DNA of 64,000 nucleotides, taken from the NCBI GenBank assembly GCA_018806985.1, contig JADANN010000149.1, positions 868,001-932,000 of the forward strand. The letters are read 5' to 3'. This DNA comes from Angiostrongylus vasorum. Taxonomy: Eukaryota; Nematoda; Chromadorea; Rhabditida; Metastrongylidae. A program made the translations under genes and the position numbers. The notes below the pieces were generated by a model. That model was not told the DNA's origin and did not search any database. It worked only from the letters and a program-made list of their open reading frames with translations. This document shows positions 32,661 through 42,444 of the stretch, one piece after another. Numbering within the stretch: position 1 is the stretch's first letter; each line of letters begins with the position of its first letter.

Positions 32661-33284
32661 TCATCCCCTGCGGTTCATTTTCGGATTCTTGGAATTGATC
32701 CAGAATGCCTCGAGAATTGTGCGCGCTTGTGTTCTCGATTCTTGCGCGAGGTTCGTAACTCGTACTTCAAAATCTTCTCCGTTGTGTCTCTGCGTCCTAT
32801 GCGTGCCTAGTGAAGTGTTTGGTTTGCGTTTGACGACTAGGTGCTCTTTTATCCGAACGCAAGGTGGTCTACCCGTTTCGCCAATGAAATCGTCCCCGCA
32901 CGCTTTACAAGAGATCAGATAAACTGTACCCGAACTCATGCAGTCACCGTCTCTACCATTGGGGCAAATTATACAATTTTGCGCTGCACATAGACGGTCG
33001 TATAGGCGCTTACGAACTAGTTGGCGTCTTAGATTACTCGGTGGCATTTCAATTATCATTACCGAATTCTCTAGACCGGCCCTTCTTAAACAGCGTTTTA
33101 TAGCTGCACTGACTTCATTTGAAATGAAGGGCAGGATAAACGGGATCTCATTGTCGCTAGAGTTATCGTTGGGGGGCCTGTGGTTTCCTCTACACCTATC
33201 CCGAGCTACAGTTTCGTAGCCATTAAAAATTGCTATTTGCCGCGCCAGTTCCGGGACTCCTCTCTCTGCTCCCTTCCTGTGCAC
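32661..33284 (-). CDS. PLE GIY-YIG endonuclease region
   Basis: A 207-codon frame covering the C-terminal part of the PLE protein. Cys residues at 99, 104, 107 and 115 (CAAQNCIICPNGRDGDC) form a zinc-finger-like cluster preceding the nuclease. VYLISCKAC (121-129) and FIGETGRP (133-140) are the GIY and YIG-equivalent strands, with Arg144, Glu147-His148 following and a downstream Glu192 in the position expected for the metal-binding residue. The domain nicks target DNA to prime reverse transcription. The nominal Met is inside the element protein; the natural reading continues from the RT region across a frameshift at about 33270-33290, so this is a fragment of a single ancestral ORF. Plus-strand ORFs here are antisense shadows. 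Confidence 0.85.
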   Translation of the reverse strand: MHRKGAERGVPELARQIAIFNGYETVARDRCRGNHRPPNDNSSDNEIPFILPFISNEVSAAIKRCLRRAGLENSVMIIEMPPSNLRRQLVRKRLYDRLCAAQNCIICPNGRDGDCMSSGTVYLISCKACGDDFIGETGRPPCVRIKEHLVVKRKPNTSLGTHRTQRHNGEDFEVRVTNLAQESRTQARTILEAFWINSKNPKMNRRG

Positions 33285-33391
33285 ACGCTGGTAGCTGTTC
33301 GAAACATGTTTCTCACAAGCGCCCTTTTCCTGTGAGAGGGGTGAGAGGAGAGGTAATGAACTAAGATGTTTTTACTACTTGGCTTTCGACA

Positions 33392-34180
33392 TCATTTCGT
33401 AACATAGCCGTTTTCTGATAGGTTAATTTGCACGTTCAGAAATGGAAGCCAGTTTTCTTTTGGTTTCTGTCGAGTGAATTTAATACACTCTGATTGTTCG
33501 TTCGACAGCTCGAAACATTTGTCAATTTCCTCTTGTGTTGAACAAAGGACAAAACAGTCATCTACATATCTACAGTAAAGTAACGGCCCGAGATCGATTA
33601 CTGATGCTTCCACCTTAGAAATGAATGCAATGGCAAGGCTTGGTGCCAGTCGTTGTCCCATTGCCAGTCCTCTCATTTGTGCGTAATACCTCCCAGACCA
33701 TCTGAAGATTGAGCAGTTTAGGCACTCCTTTAAGAGTGTCATCAACTGCTGAATCGAGAAGCCATACATGTTTATTGCTCCTTCATGTTGTATAAGGAGC
33801 TCGTGGATGGCTTGCATAGCGGAGTCATTCGACATGTTTGTATAGAGGGCCGTGACGTCGAAGGATTCCATCACGTACGCGCTGTTGGGCTGCATAGCAC
33901 GTAGACGACCCAGGAACATTTGGGTGTTCGTTAGATGGGCTGGAATGTACTTTAACAACTGGGTAAGTATTAGGGTTATTAACCACGTTATTCTATCCGT
34001 TGGCCCGTCCACGCAGCTAATGATAGGTCTGACCTTCAATAACGATGGATCGCTAGACACGAGATCATCGCTGGATACTAACTTATGGGTTTTGATAACT
34101 AAGTACAGGACGGGACATATTGGTAGGCCAACTTTGAGTTGAGAGATAACTGATGGTTTTAACCCAGGCGCTCTTGCCAT
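33392..34180 (-). CDS. PLE reverse transcriptase core
   Basis: A 262-codon frame with PLE RT motifs in order: KVRPIISCVDGPT (49-61), motif A FDVTALYTN (107-115), MRGLAMGQRLAPSLAIAF (169-186) for motif B, YCRYVDDCF (202-210) with the catalytic YVDD for motif C, and LPFLNVQI (245-252) beyond. The first motif A Asp and both YVDD Asp residues are intact. The frame ends at a TGA (33392-33394) where the family normally has a Trp (TK-W-YRKPSS context); downstream sequence continues the same protein, so this is a nonsense mutation, not the natural end. It synthesises cDNA on nicked chromosomal DNA using the element RNA. Confidence 0.9.
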   Translation of the reverse strand: MARAPGLKPSVISQLKVGLPICPVLYLVIKTHKLVSSDDLVSSDPSLLKVRPIISCVDGPTDRITWLITLILTQLLKYIPAHLTNTQMFLGRLRAMQPNSAYVMESFDVTALYTNMSNDSAMQAIHELLIQHEGAINMYGFSIQQLMTLLKECLNCSIFRWSGRYYAQMRGLAMGQRLAPSLAIAFISKVEASVIDLGPLLYCRYVDDCFVLCSTQEEIDKCFELSNEQSECIKFTRQKPKENWLPFLNVQINLSENGYVTK

Positions 34181-34182
34181 CT

Positions 34183-34640
34183 TAACTCATTCGTTGTTTA
34201 ACTTTCGCTATTGACTTTTAAATTCCTTCTCAGACGATGGACGATAAAGGGAAGCATCTTCAAGGTGCTTTTCCGTTATCTCAACATCTAACTGATGGGG
34301 AATTACAACGAACTCTCCACCTTTATCACTAGCCGACAGCCTTATGTTTTTTTGATCTTATCAGCTCTCGTACCACCCGTATACCAGGTTTTTGCATTTC
34401 AGTGAGGTTGGAACAGTATCTCTTTGCCCGATAGTGATTAAGGACTTTGAAATCATTCGTAAACGTCCGAAATTTAACGTCAAATTCATTATTGGGCTCT
34501 TGTTGTCTAAAGCACGGTTGAGGAAATGGTGGTACTGGTAGTGCCCCTACTTGTTGTTCGCGCCTATTTAGCGCTTTATCTCTAGCTTTTTGCGGTGTCT
34601 ATCTTGAAAATCATGCAAACTGCATGCGACCCTACGCAAG
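34183..34640 (-). pseudogene. PLE N-terminal RT region, frameshifted
   Basis: Reading upstream of the RT core on the minus strand gives QQEPNNEFDVKFRTFTNDF in one frame, then after a frameshift SASDKGGEFVVIPHQLDVEI and EKHLEDASLYRPSSEKEF, ending in a stop about 30 bases before the core frame. The SDKGGEFVV string is the typical N-terminal signature of PLE polymerases. At least one frameshift and one stop separate it from the core. Confidence 0.75.
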
Positions 34641-34722
34641 TTTACCTTAGAAATTGGTTCAGATGGTGAAAAACTTGGCCCAATTCTAATAACGAGCGCG
34701 CATCATCAGGGAGAGTCATGCC

Positions 34723-34751
34723 TCCCAATATCCGAAATCCGCCGAAACGTC
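34723..34751 (+). ncRNA. Degenerate hammerhead-like motif at the PLE 5' side
   Basis: The plus strand keeps CCGAAATCCGCC then GAAACGTC, but the CUGANGA half has decayed. It faces the minus-strand motif at the other end of the PLE, forming the inverted termini. Confidence 0.35.
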
Positions 34752-34939
34752 AGCTTGTACGTAAATAAAGAAAAAGAAATAACACCTCGTGTTTGTTAAA
34801 CAGAACTAGAAAGAAGTGGAAAGTTGGCCGAATGAATGTTTGGTAAGACACTCGTGTTAGCTTACCAATGAAAAAAAGTACACTGCTTCTTACTAGTCTG
34901 CTTTTTTTGAGTCTGAAACACTTGAAAACTCGACCTAGA

Positions 34940-35110
34940 CTATGTTGCTCTAATTTTCTTCAGCCTTCCCACAGCATCAAAGACGTTTCGACGGATTGTA
35001 ACTCAACTTTCGGCAGTCATCTTCACCTTTCCAGATTATGAAGAAAGCGAAATCCGCCAAAACGCCAGTTTTTTGTGAACGAAGAGTAAAACAACAACCT
35101 CATCAAGAAA
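34940..35110. mobile_element. Compact inverted pair of PLE-type ends
   Basis: On the minus strand CCGTCGAAACGTC ends at about 34983. On the plus strand TTATGAAGAAAGCGAAATCC then GCCAAAACGCC covers 35037-35066, with the two halves facing outward. Both are degenerate. AACAACCTCATC at about 35090 is in the place of the AACACCTCGTG outer block. Confidence 0.5.
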
Positions 35111-35119
35111 ACTGGGAAT

Positions 35120-35555
35120 TATTGATCAGTGCCAAGGTTAATGGAAAGTCGATCTTGAAAAGTACCGAAGATGTTTCGGTGTTTAGAACGAATGGATAGC
35201 ACTGGGTTTTAAATAATGAAGAGATTAAATCAAACTTACCCAACAACTGTTAGCTAAAGTTATTGCTGACTTAGACACTAAAAGAAGGCATGCAAAGACG
35301 AAGAAAGATGAGAAGATCAATGGAACCATGAAAAAAAAAGAATCATAGTAGAAAATGCAGACACCAGAGCGCATGCCGAATCTATTTCCATTTCCATAAG
35401 TGGATCGAATCAGTGACAGACTGTCACCAAAGCATCTTTCACTTCATCTCTTCTTTTTGGATATTCTAACCATTCAATATATTTGGCATTTTCTGGAATT
35501 ATTCCATGAAGACCATCTCCAGGCCTAACAGGAGAATGTCGACAACCAGTTTGGC
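35120..35555. other. No recognisable feature
   Basis: AT-rich spacer with no repeat match. Confidence 0.35.
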
Positions 35556-35557
35556 AG

Positions 35558-36018
35558 GTTGGACTTACCTAATGCAACAACCGTATGTAACACCACTGTC
35601 TTGGTTGCGAAAGTACGCTCTGTACCGTTACCATACGATGTAGTTGTTTTTAACCATGAAGCTTCTTGTTCAAGAGAAGAAATTCTATTTTTTAAATTCA
35701 ACCTTAGCCCTGTTTATTGCGGATCCTTAGCCTACCTTAGCTATTAATACATCGTAACGGTCTAGTTTTTTCCATGCATCTCCCCTATTGGTCGTTATCG
35801 AAGAATTGAAGCTAAAGAAATTCTATCACACTGGTGCTGTTCATCATGATTTTTTCAGGTTGTCAACGTACAAAGTACAATTGTTAGGACATTCCTGTAC
35901 TACTGCAGTTCCTCCTTTTTATCTGTTATTCAACTACGACAAATGTGGAGAAGCATCTTATCTGTATGCTAGCAACGAACCACTAAAGTCATGTGTTTTA
36001 TGTTCTCAAACGTCCTAA
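35558..36018 (+). CDS. Two exon-like frames, unassigned
   Basis: Frame one (35558-35747) follows TTTGGCAG and reads NATTVCNTTVLVAKVRSVPL then PYDVVVFNHEASCSREEI, to a stop. Frame two follows a strong acceptor (GATTTTTTCAG, exon from 35859) and reads LLFNYDKCGEASYLYASNEP then LKSCVLCSQTS, to a stop at 36018. Both are Cys-bearing and protein-like, but both end in stops, so they cannot be consecutive exons of one product as read. No family recognised. Confidence 0.25.
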
Positions 36019-36019
36019 C

Positions 36020-36570
36020 GGTGTGTTTCAGGTAAAATTACTTCGAACCTCCTCGATGGACCGAAGGCTCGTTTATAAGAATGCCTCGCATGTTTGACGT
36101 CCACGCAAAACCTATGCTTTCCTGTACATATCAAATTTTCGAACCAGAACTTAGTGGATGCTGCCAGAATAGAGCACGACCCTACTAGAATGTAATGATT
36201 GGAGGTAGTGAAGAACGCCTAACTACTGCAGAAGTTACCACAAAGTTAGAGGGTGTTTTTCAATTCCTCTAAAATCTTGCCAGAGTTCGTTATCTTCCTT
36301 ACATATTTTGGTGATATCAGCTCAATTCATTCCACCATTCATCACGTTTTTTGTCTACAATCTCACCTGTGAATAAACAACGGCAACGTTTGGTCATAAG
36401 TTCCTAATGTATGTGAGTTTAAGTGCCATTTTTATGAGTCCATTCATGCTTTTCTAAAGATGTCATGGCAAAGGGTGGAGAACTTTTGAAATGGACATGG
36501 AGGGAAGGCAACGGAATACGAAATACCGAGATGAGTTCGACTTTATATACAAGCAGGAGAATTCTAAGGA
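36020..36570. other. No recognisable feature
   Basis: No supported gene or known repeat. Confidence 0.35.
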
Positions 36571-36850
36571 AAACTTTTCCGTTCAAAAGCTAGGGTTCAA
36601 GCGAAATTTATGGAATCTTCCGAGGCTATGATGATCCTTCACAATAACGTGCACGGCCACAGACAGTGAAAGACAGCTTGTCAGAAATGAATCAAAATCG
36701 AACAGCGATTCAACAACACGATAAGATTTTTCGCCAGATGATGTTTCCGATGCAAATAGGCGTGTTCTCACAAACAACACAATTTGTAAAATGCGGTTTT
36801 TATATGGTTTTCCCAATGCCATGTTAACACTCCGTGCACGAAACCGGTTC
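36465..36850. repeat. Dispersed repeat F, copy 2
   Basis: GCTTGTCAGAAATGAATC, AAAATCGAACAGCGATTCAA and GCAAATAGGCGTG align with copy 1 at about 27130-27220. The 91-codon minus-strand frame lies in it. Confidence 0.5.
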
Positions 36851-36869
36851 ATCGACAACTATTGATAAT

Positions 36870-37920
36870 TTTTTTTGATAACTAGAAAGGAGTTGAAGAC
36901 TAGAACAGAGAACGGACTTCGCTCTATCTATATGGGAGTTAAATATGACTTTTCAAAAAACTTTACAGCACTTCTACAGGTGTTAAGAATTGTGTTCGTG
37001 CTCGAAATACGAGTGTCGACCAGAAAAAAGGCAACAAAAACACGATTTTTGGGTTTCACAAAATCAGAATTTCATTTTAGTAGGATAAACAAAACTTAGA
37101 CCATAACTGCAAAGATCTGTAGATTCCAGGAGTTTTAATGTTCATCAATAAAATTCACTACGAGCTATGTTGGTTGAAATTTGGAAGCATTCATTGTTCT
37201 CGAACCGTCTTAGTCGAAATCGACACACCTCGGACTATGAGTGTTAACAGTGAACAGATTATAAATAGATTAGTGAACAACCTAACAAGCGTTAGAGATT
37301 TGCGATAAACGACGTCATCTTCACTAACAAGATAGAAATCGGAAACTGAAAGATAGGAAAGGAATACAGAAAGATCTCAAGCTAGTTAGACGCAATACAA
37401 CGCGATGAACCTCCGAGTGCTAATAGGATGAATAAATGAGTAGGGGCTTTAGACTCGGATCAAAATCGGCCATATATTTTGCCAGGCACGCAGGCGTGGC
37501 CAAGAATTTCCGGCATCTGCTGTCAGAATTAACTTACAGCCTCCATATACACATAATAATATTCATGGATACGTTCACGAGTGTAGGTGGATTCTATTCT
37601 GCAGATGTAGATTTTGCTAAAATCTTACGACCCATTGAATGCACACAAAACAGCTAGCGCTTGGAGAGGTCTGCAATAAATAAGCTCCGCGTTGGCACGA
37701 CACATGACAAGTTGTCGGTGAGAATCGGAAAGAACAATGAGTTGAACTATTACTCATGAGAAGCCTCTTGCTCAAAGACGAGATAAAGAACCGAATATGA
37801 AAAGAATCGCTATACTGTTCATATTTCTCGATCAAACAGAACTCAAAGAGCAGCTCTGATGCGAACGAATTTGTACGCATAAAGACTAGGGTCACTTGAT
37901 TATTAACAATATTACAATTT
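36870..37920. other. No firm feature
   Basis: AT-rich. A 117-codon minus-strand frame (37617-37970) overlaps the end of a SINE-C copy and has no clear exon borders. Confidence 0.3.
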
Positions 37921-37924
37921 TTTT

Positions 37925-38215
37925 TCATATGACCCGCTTTCATTCTACTGTGCGGATCCAGCACTTGCACTCGATTAGTTTCCTAGCAACAGTCATCCAC
38001 GAAAGTTAGCTAACTTTCCCGTATGGGTTCAGCTGCTTGAGGATTTTTGCTTTCGTTATGGATGTCGTTGAACGGTGGACAAATGACTTGATAAAGCTGC
38101 ACTAGAGCGTTCCCAATTAAACAAAAGGGAGTGAACTGCTCACAGACAAATCTGGCGCCAATTTTCCTACCCCAGAGGGGTAACAGGCTTATTGAGCGGC
38201 GTCGAATCATTACCA
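37925..38215 (-). repeat. SINE-C copy
   Basis: CATATGACCCGCTTTCAT, GTGCGGATCCAGCACTTGCA, GATGTCGTTGAACGGTGG and ACAGACAAATCTGGCGCCAA in inverted SINE-C order; the tRNA-like head is lost. Confidence 0.7.
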
Positions 38216-38747
38216 AGCTAGCGTTGAAAGAGATCACTACGATTGCGTTATATACATTGCGTTATATACATTTCATAGAGGTAACAAAGAGTTAAAAGTA
38301 TGTCCTTGGAGAACCCATGCTATGCATGCATTACTTCTGGCTCGACAACACAACATAAAAAACAAGCCCTCTATCCCCAAGGGGGTGGCACACTTGTACC
38401 AGGCTTGCCTTAGAAAAGCTCCCTACCATCCGCAGAATTGAGAACAAGCAGGCGACAGGCTGTGACGAAGACCTAGCAATACTCTTTTGGAGCTATCCCA
38501 GAGTTCACCAAGAGTCACCTTAACTAGAATTCAACGACACTAATGAAGGGAACAAAGCCGTCAACAGGCACCCGAACCTACAAGGAAATCCGAAGATGAC
38601 AAATGCAAGAGAATGAACCGAAAGAAAGAAGTGATGGAGCCTGTTCAATGTGTATCGGGTCGAATAAAAAAATAGGTTAATGAATAACAACAAGTAAAAA
38701 ACTGATGCAAGTGATAGCTGTAGAAGATATCTAGCACCATTTACTAC

Positions 38748-38913
38748 CACCAAACTTGAAATTTCGCGTACCATATTGTTCGTGACGAGACATTGCAGCT
38801 ATAAAACTGGCTTGACGAGGTGAATTCCTCGGTGGGAGCACTGATTTGCTCACCACACCGTTCGGTAGTGAAATGGTTGACGTCAACGAATTATGCGTGG
38901 TGGTCTTCTCCAT
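38748..38913 (-). CDS. Candidate first coding exon
   Basis: On the minus strand an ATG at 38913 opens a frame reading MEKTTTHNSLTSTISLPNGV, then SKSVLPPRNSPRQASF and MSRHEQYGTRNFKFG. It reaches a donor-like GGTG|GTAGTAAATG at 38748/38747, leaving one base of a split codon; unspliced it would stop after five more codons. The composition (Ser/Pro/Thr-rich, GC above background) is that of a disordered cytoplasmic N-terminus. A TATAAAT (38937-38943) lies 24 bases upstream of the ATG, too close for a conventional 5' leader. The 3' end of the RTE copy is about 130 bp upstream. No family recognised. Confidence 0.4.
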
Positions 38914-39042
38914 TATCTATAAACACTGCTTTGACGATTTATACTGAGTGAACTGAGTGAAACTACGATGAGGCATAGAATGACCAACATTATCGTCGCA
39001 AGAAGTCAAATTCTATCAGTTACTCGATTAGTTCCAATCAAA

Positions 39043-39059
39043 TATCACCTGTATCACCT
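39043..39059 (-). repeat. RTE 3' terminal short repeat
   Basis: The minus strand reads AGGTGATACAGGTGATA directly after the last coding remnant (GTCACTCGACGAAT), a short tandem typical of RTE-type 3' ends. Confidence 0.6.
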
Positions 39060-40812
39060 ATTCGTCGAGTGACTCGATCGGACGCCAGTAAGTCTTCCAT
39101 TTCCCCCCGACGCGTGCAGGAGTAATTCAGTGGGTTCTGTTCGCTCTAGGGACTCGTCAAGCATCATATCTTCCTTCTAAGCTCCTCATGAAGAACTCTG
39201 ACCGTCGGGTCGGTGGTCTTCCCTGCAGTACGTCTGACATACCGAGGAATTCGGTCACTAACGGCTCTTGTCCATCGGTTATCATTCATACGCATTATGC
39301 ATTTAGCGCACCTTATCTTCGATTGTTTGAAGCATAAAACGGCGTCTTTGATTTTTGATCGTTGACGCAAGTCGGAGCTTCGGATCCCTTCCCTTAGTTG
39401 TGTGAAACGGGATACTCCTAGCATCGTCCTTTCGACAGCGCGTTCGATAGCGCTGAGTGACCTTTCATCCTGCTTACGCAGCGGCCAGATTTTCGACGCA
39501 TACGTTAGGGCAGGAAGTACTGTTGAGTCGAAAAGGTGTGAACGGAGTCGGGTGTTCTTTGTCCTCTTCACTGCATCCTCGATGCTCTCGAAAGCTCCCC
39601 AAGCCGCTTGTTTCCTTCTGCTCAGCTCTGGAGCTAAGTCGTTCACCATAATGATTTCCCGACCTAGATAGACATAACGGGAGCATTCGGAGATATTCGT
39701 TCCGTTGAGGGTGAATGGGACATAGGAAACCAATCCGTTCCTCATGAACATCGTTTTCGTGAGATTTAGTCGAAGACCAATCTTTGTCAAAGTCGGCAAG
39801 CATACGTTCCGCTTGGCTAATTTTTGGTGTTATAAGAACGATGTCATCAGCAAAGCGAAGATGATGTACGACCATCGATTTTTCACTCCCATATTATCCC
39901 ATTCCAGTGTTCGCATGACGTTCTGGAGGGTGGCGGTAAATAATTTTGGCGAGATGGTATCGCCTTACCTAACACCTCTTTTGACGTCAATGTTAATATC
40001 GCTGTAGAATGGTGAAATATTGGTTGTGAAATTTTTTGTACAGCTCACGACGAATCTTTATGTACTGAGTAGTTGACTGTCAAGGGCTTCCCTTCCACGA
40101 CTGCTTCTATCTCAATTGAGTCAAAGGCATTCTTTAAATCGATGAAAGTGAGACAGAACGGTCTTTAGTGCTCCCGCGATACTTCAATGAGTCTCGTTAT
40201 CGTGTGCATGTGGTCCATCGTGCTATAACTTTTTCCAACCCTGCTTACTCACATGGCTGTCCTTCGTCCAGTGTTCCGTCAATCCTGTTTAGGATGACTC
40301 AAGTGAGAAGCTTGTGAACGATAGACAGCAAGCAGATTGGGCGATAGTTGGCGGTATCGTGTAGATCACCCTTCTTGAATAGTAGTACGATCTTGCTGCT
40401 CTTCCAGTGGGTAGGGACCTTGCAATCGGACATGTAACATGTGAAGAGCTGAGCCAGTGTGTTTATGAGGACTGGCGGAAGGTTCTTCAGGTGTTCTGGT
40501 CTTGTCCTGTCGGACCTGGTGCTGTTCGATTTTTCACCGACGAAATGGCATGTCGGATTTCGGAAGGGAAAAACCGGTGGTACAACATATCCATCCTCCT
40601 TTATTTCATATGACGGGAGGTGGACTTGGCTATCGAAGAGATCTGAGTAGTATTCGTGAATGATTTACTCGATTGCCTTTCTGGACGCTGTAACTGTTCC
40701 CTCTGGGCGTCGCAGTGCAATCATTTTGGTCTTGTATTTGCGAAGCTTCAGTGGGCTTTGTGAATGCTTTTCCCAGCCTCTGCAGATTCGACCATTACTG
40801 CTGCTCTTCTAA
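39060..40812 (-). pseudogene. RTE-clade non-LTR retrotransposon, 5'-truncated and broken
   Basis: From 40812 downward the minus strand encodes, across several frames, [21 protein letters not shown] text, [11 protein letters not shown], motif A FIDLKNAFDS (about 40120-40149), motif B RGVR-stop-GDTISP (a TAA at 39965-39967 in place of the usual Gln), motif C LRFADDIVL (FADD at 39843-39854), then after a frameshift near 39790 the 211-codon C-terminal part IGLRLNLTKTMFM, YLGREI, LDTTVLPALTYAS-like text and RMNDNRWTRAVSDRIPRYV. The apurinic endonuclease domain is missing, so the copy is 5'-truncated as usual for target-primed insertion. Multiple stops and frameshifts make it dead. The sequence resembles RTE copies common in hookworms, from memory. 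Confidence 0.85.
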
Positions 40813-40819
40813 TAATGGG

Positions 40820-41350
40820 GTAATAATATGAAAAAGCACTCAAAAAGGCAGGAACAAAAAATTACGTATTCATCGTCTCGTACTGCACGAGATATCGAAC
40901 TGAGCATTTGGGTTCCAACAGTAAAAGCACACCAGCTATGTAATAGAGAGAATAGGTTATAAGGACTTCGAAAAACCTGCATGATACAAAAACAATGTTC
41001 TCTAAAAAAAGCACACCATAACTGAAAGCCACAGAACTGGAAACAATATATTTCAAAATCCATGAAAAAGTGACCAACAGTGGAAAAATTCTTCATAAAT
41101 GAATGCTGATTAAACCATAAGCTTAAAAAAGTAAAATGTGTAAACAACTGCAGAAAGAGTAGTAAGGAAGCTGACATTCAGAGCACCAAAAACGGAAAAA
41201 AATGGAAATGAAGCACTCACTGCCAACGGGTTGGCATTCATAGTCCATGTAGGGGATTTTTCTGGTTCCGATTCAAAATCCACGTTCCATGCAGAATTTA
41301 ACGATCGCCGAACTAGTTGGACTATAAAAACTATTGTTATGGAGAACTTT
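40820..41350. other. No firm feature
   Basis: A 122-codon minus-strand frame (40809-41177) is hydrophobic and Phe-rich, consistent with a read-through of T-rich intronic sequence; not called. Confidence 0.3.
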
Positions 41351-41359
41351 TTCTTACAG

Positions 41360-41419
41360 TTCCATCCTAACCTTCAGAAATCTGCGTCGAGCCCAAACAA
41401 ACTAGTTTCAGATTTTGAG
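41360..41419 (+). CDS. Small exon candidate
   Basis: Strong acceptor (CTTTTTCTTACAG) and strong donor (TTTGAG|GTAAATG) bound exactly 20 codons in phase 0 to 0, reading FHPNLQKSASSPNKLVSDFE. The same frame is open on both sides (41231-41464; GDFSGSDSKSTFHAEFNDRR upstream), so the island may be larger or unspliced. Unassigned. Confidence 0.3.
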
Positions 41420-41469
41420 GTAAATGATCCACCCGTTTCAGTTAAAGAACCCATGGAAGGATAGACCTA

Positions 41470-42200
41470 AGGGGCTTGAAATGTTAAGCGTATATCTTCA
41501 AGTGGAAATTCGTTATCTTGTGCTATGATGCCTTATTGTTAAGGTAGTCTGACTTCTTTTCAAATAACAAATATGTAAGTGTTGGAGCACCAAAACCATA
41601 CTTGCATTATTGCGATGAAAAGAAAAAGAATTTGACAGCATAAAATAAAGAACTCCAAAAGTCTCTGCTTCTGACTTTTTCCAGATAAACAAATACTTTG
41701 AAGCAATAAGAGATAAACATATAATTCAGCAGTAGTTCCATTTAAGTGCAGTTTTTAAATCTACCAGGGTCACAGACAAATATTCTACTAAAGTCTGTTG
41801 GTAACAAAACACCTCAGAGACCTGTTCATATAAGATGTACGAAATCCTAAACGATTCCTTTTTTGTTTTATTTCTGGGCGAATGCGTCCATTTAAACCAT
41901 TCCTGGGTCTTAACTTTAGCAGTGAGCATACTTAGCTGGTGGAAGCCAATGTGCGTTTATTTCATAGATATTCTCTAGGGCACGTCTACATCTCCTTTAG
42001 GGTCACCCTCACTTTGTTCCTGTAATTTGTTGCTGATTCTCCACTACAAATGACAACTCCTTCTATGCTTCATGTTACCACTGAATAGAAAAAAACGTAG
42101 CCTTTCAGTTTGACCGCAGGATCCCTAACCCACCATCTATTTAAAACTTTGATCTTCATTAATATTTTAGCCTTTTCCACCGAATAATTAAAGTATTCTA
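41470..42200. other. No recognisable feature
   Basis: AT-rich spacer with no supported gene. Confidence 0.35.
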
Positions 42201-42221
42201 ATATAAAAATACGTCCAGGCT

Positions 42222-42249
42222 CTGAGGAAGGCGAAATCGCCGAAACGTC
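42222..42249 (+). ncRNA. Best-preserved hammerhead-like motif
   Basis: CTGAGGAAGGCGAAATCGCC then GAAACGTC. CUGANGA and GAAA are both intact. GGCG...CGCC closes a 4-bp hairpin with an AAAT loop, and the flanks GGCT (before) and AGCC (after) can pair as stem I over 4 bp. Stem III is only the self-complementary ACGU, so any cleavage would need pairing between two copies. An extra A after A9 departs from the minimal consensus. Confidence 0.55.
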
Positions 42250-42335
42250 AGCCATCCACCAACAACACCAACAACAACGACAACGACAACGAAGACCTAT
42301 ACCAACCTCGCATTAGCTAAAGAAGATTAGTTTAT
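42250..42335 (+). mobile_element. PLE-type terminus with (CAA)n
   Basis: After the motif come CAACAACACCAACAACAACG and GACAACGACAACG, then TATACCAACCTCGCATTAGC, as at 24994 and 17230. Confidence 0.6.
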
Positions 42336-42444
42336 AAGATCATATAAACAAAAACGCAGCGCTTGTCAAGAAATTTGAACTGCATAGTAGGCCAGTTTGT
42401 GTGTTCCGATATAATTGTTTTGCAAGTGGTTAGTAAAATCCTCG

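Larger units (their letters stand above)
32319..34815 (-). mobile_element. Penelope-like retroelement, near full length
   Basis: About 2.5 kb. The two ends are inverted repeats of about 75 bp: 32319-32390 on one side and 34740-34815 on the other share, after inversion, GAAACGTCAGCTTGTACG, AAATAAAGAAA, AACACCTCGTGTTTG and AAACAG..CTAGAAAGAA. Between them the minus strand encodes, in order, an N-terminal RT region, the RT palm and a GIY-YIG nuclease. Direct or inverted pseudo-terminal repeats and a C-terminal GIY-YIG are the defining plan of endonuclease-bearing PLEs. Only a few stops and frameshifts break it, so it is a relatively young copy. No clear target-site duplication was identified. 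Confidence 0.9.

Noticed and set aside
32595..33219. Three plus-strand open frames of 71-93 codons
   Set aside because: They are antisense to the PLE GIY-YIG region.
33852..34142. Plus-strand 96-codon frame
   Set aside because: Antisense shadow of the PLE reverse transcriptase.
39402..40650. Several plus-strand frames of 63-89 codons
   Set aside because: They are antisense to the RTE remnant on the minus strand.
40809..41177. 122-codon hydrophobic minus-strand frame
   Set aside because: Composition is that of T-rich DNA read in frame; no borders or conserved pattern.
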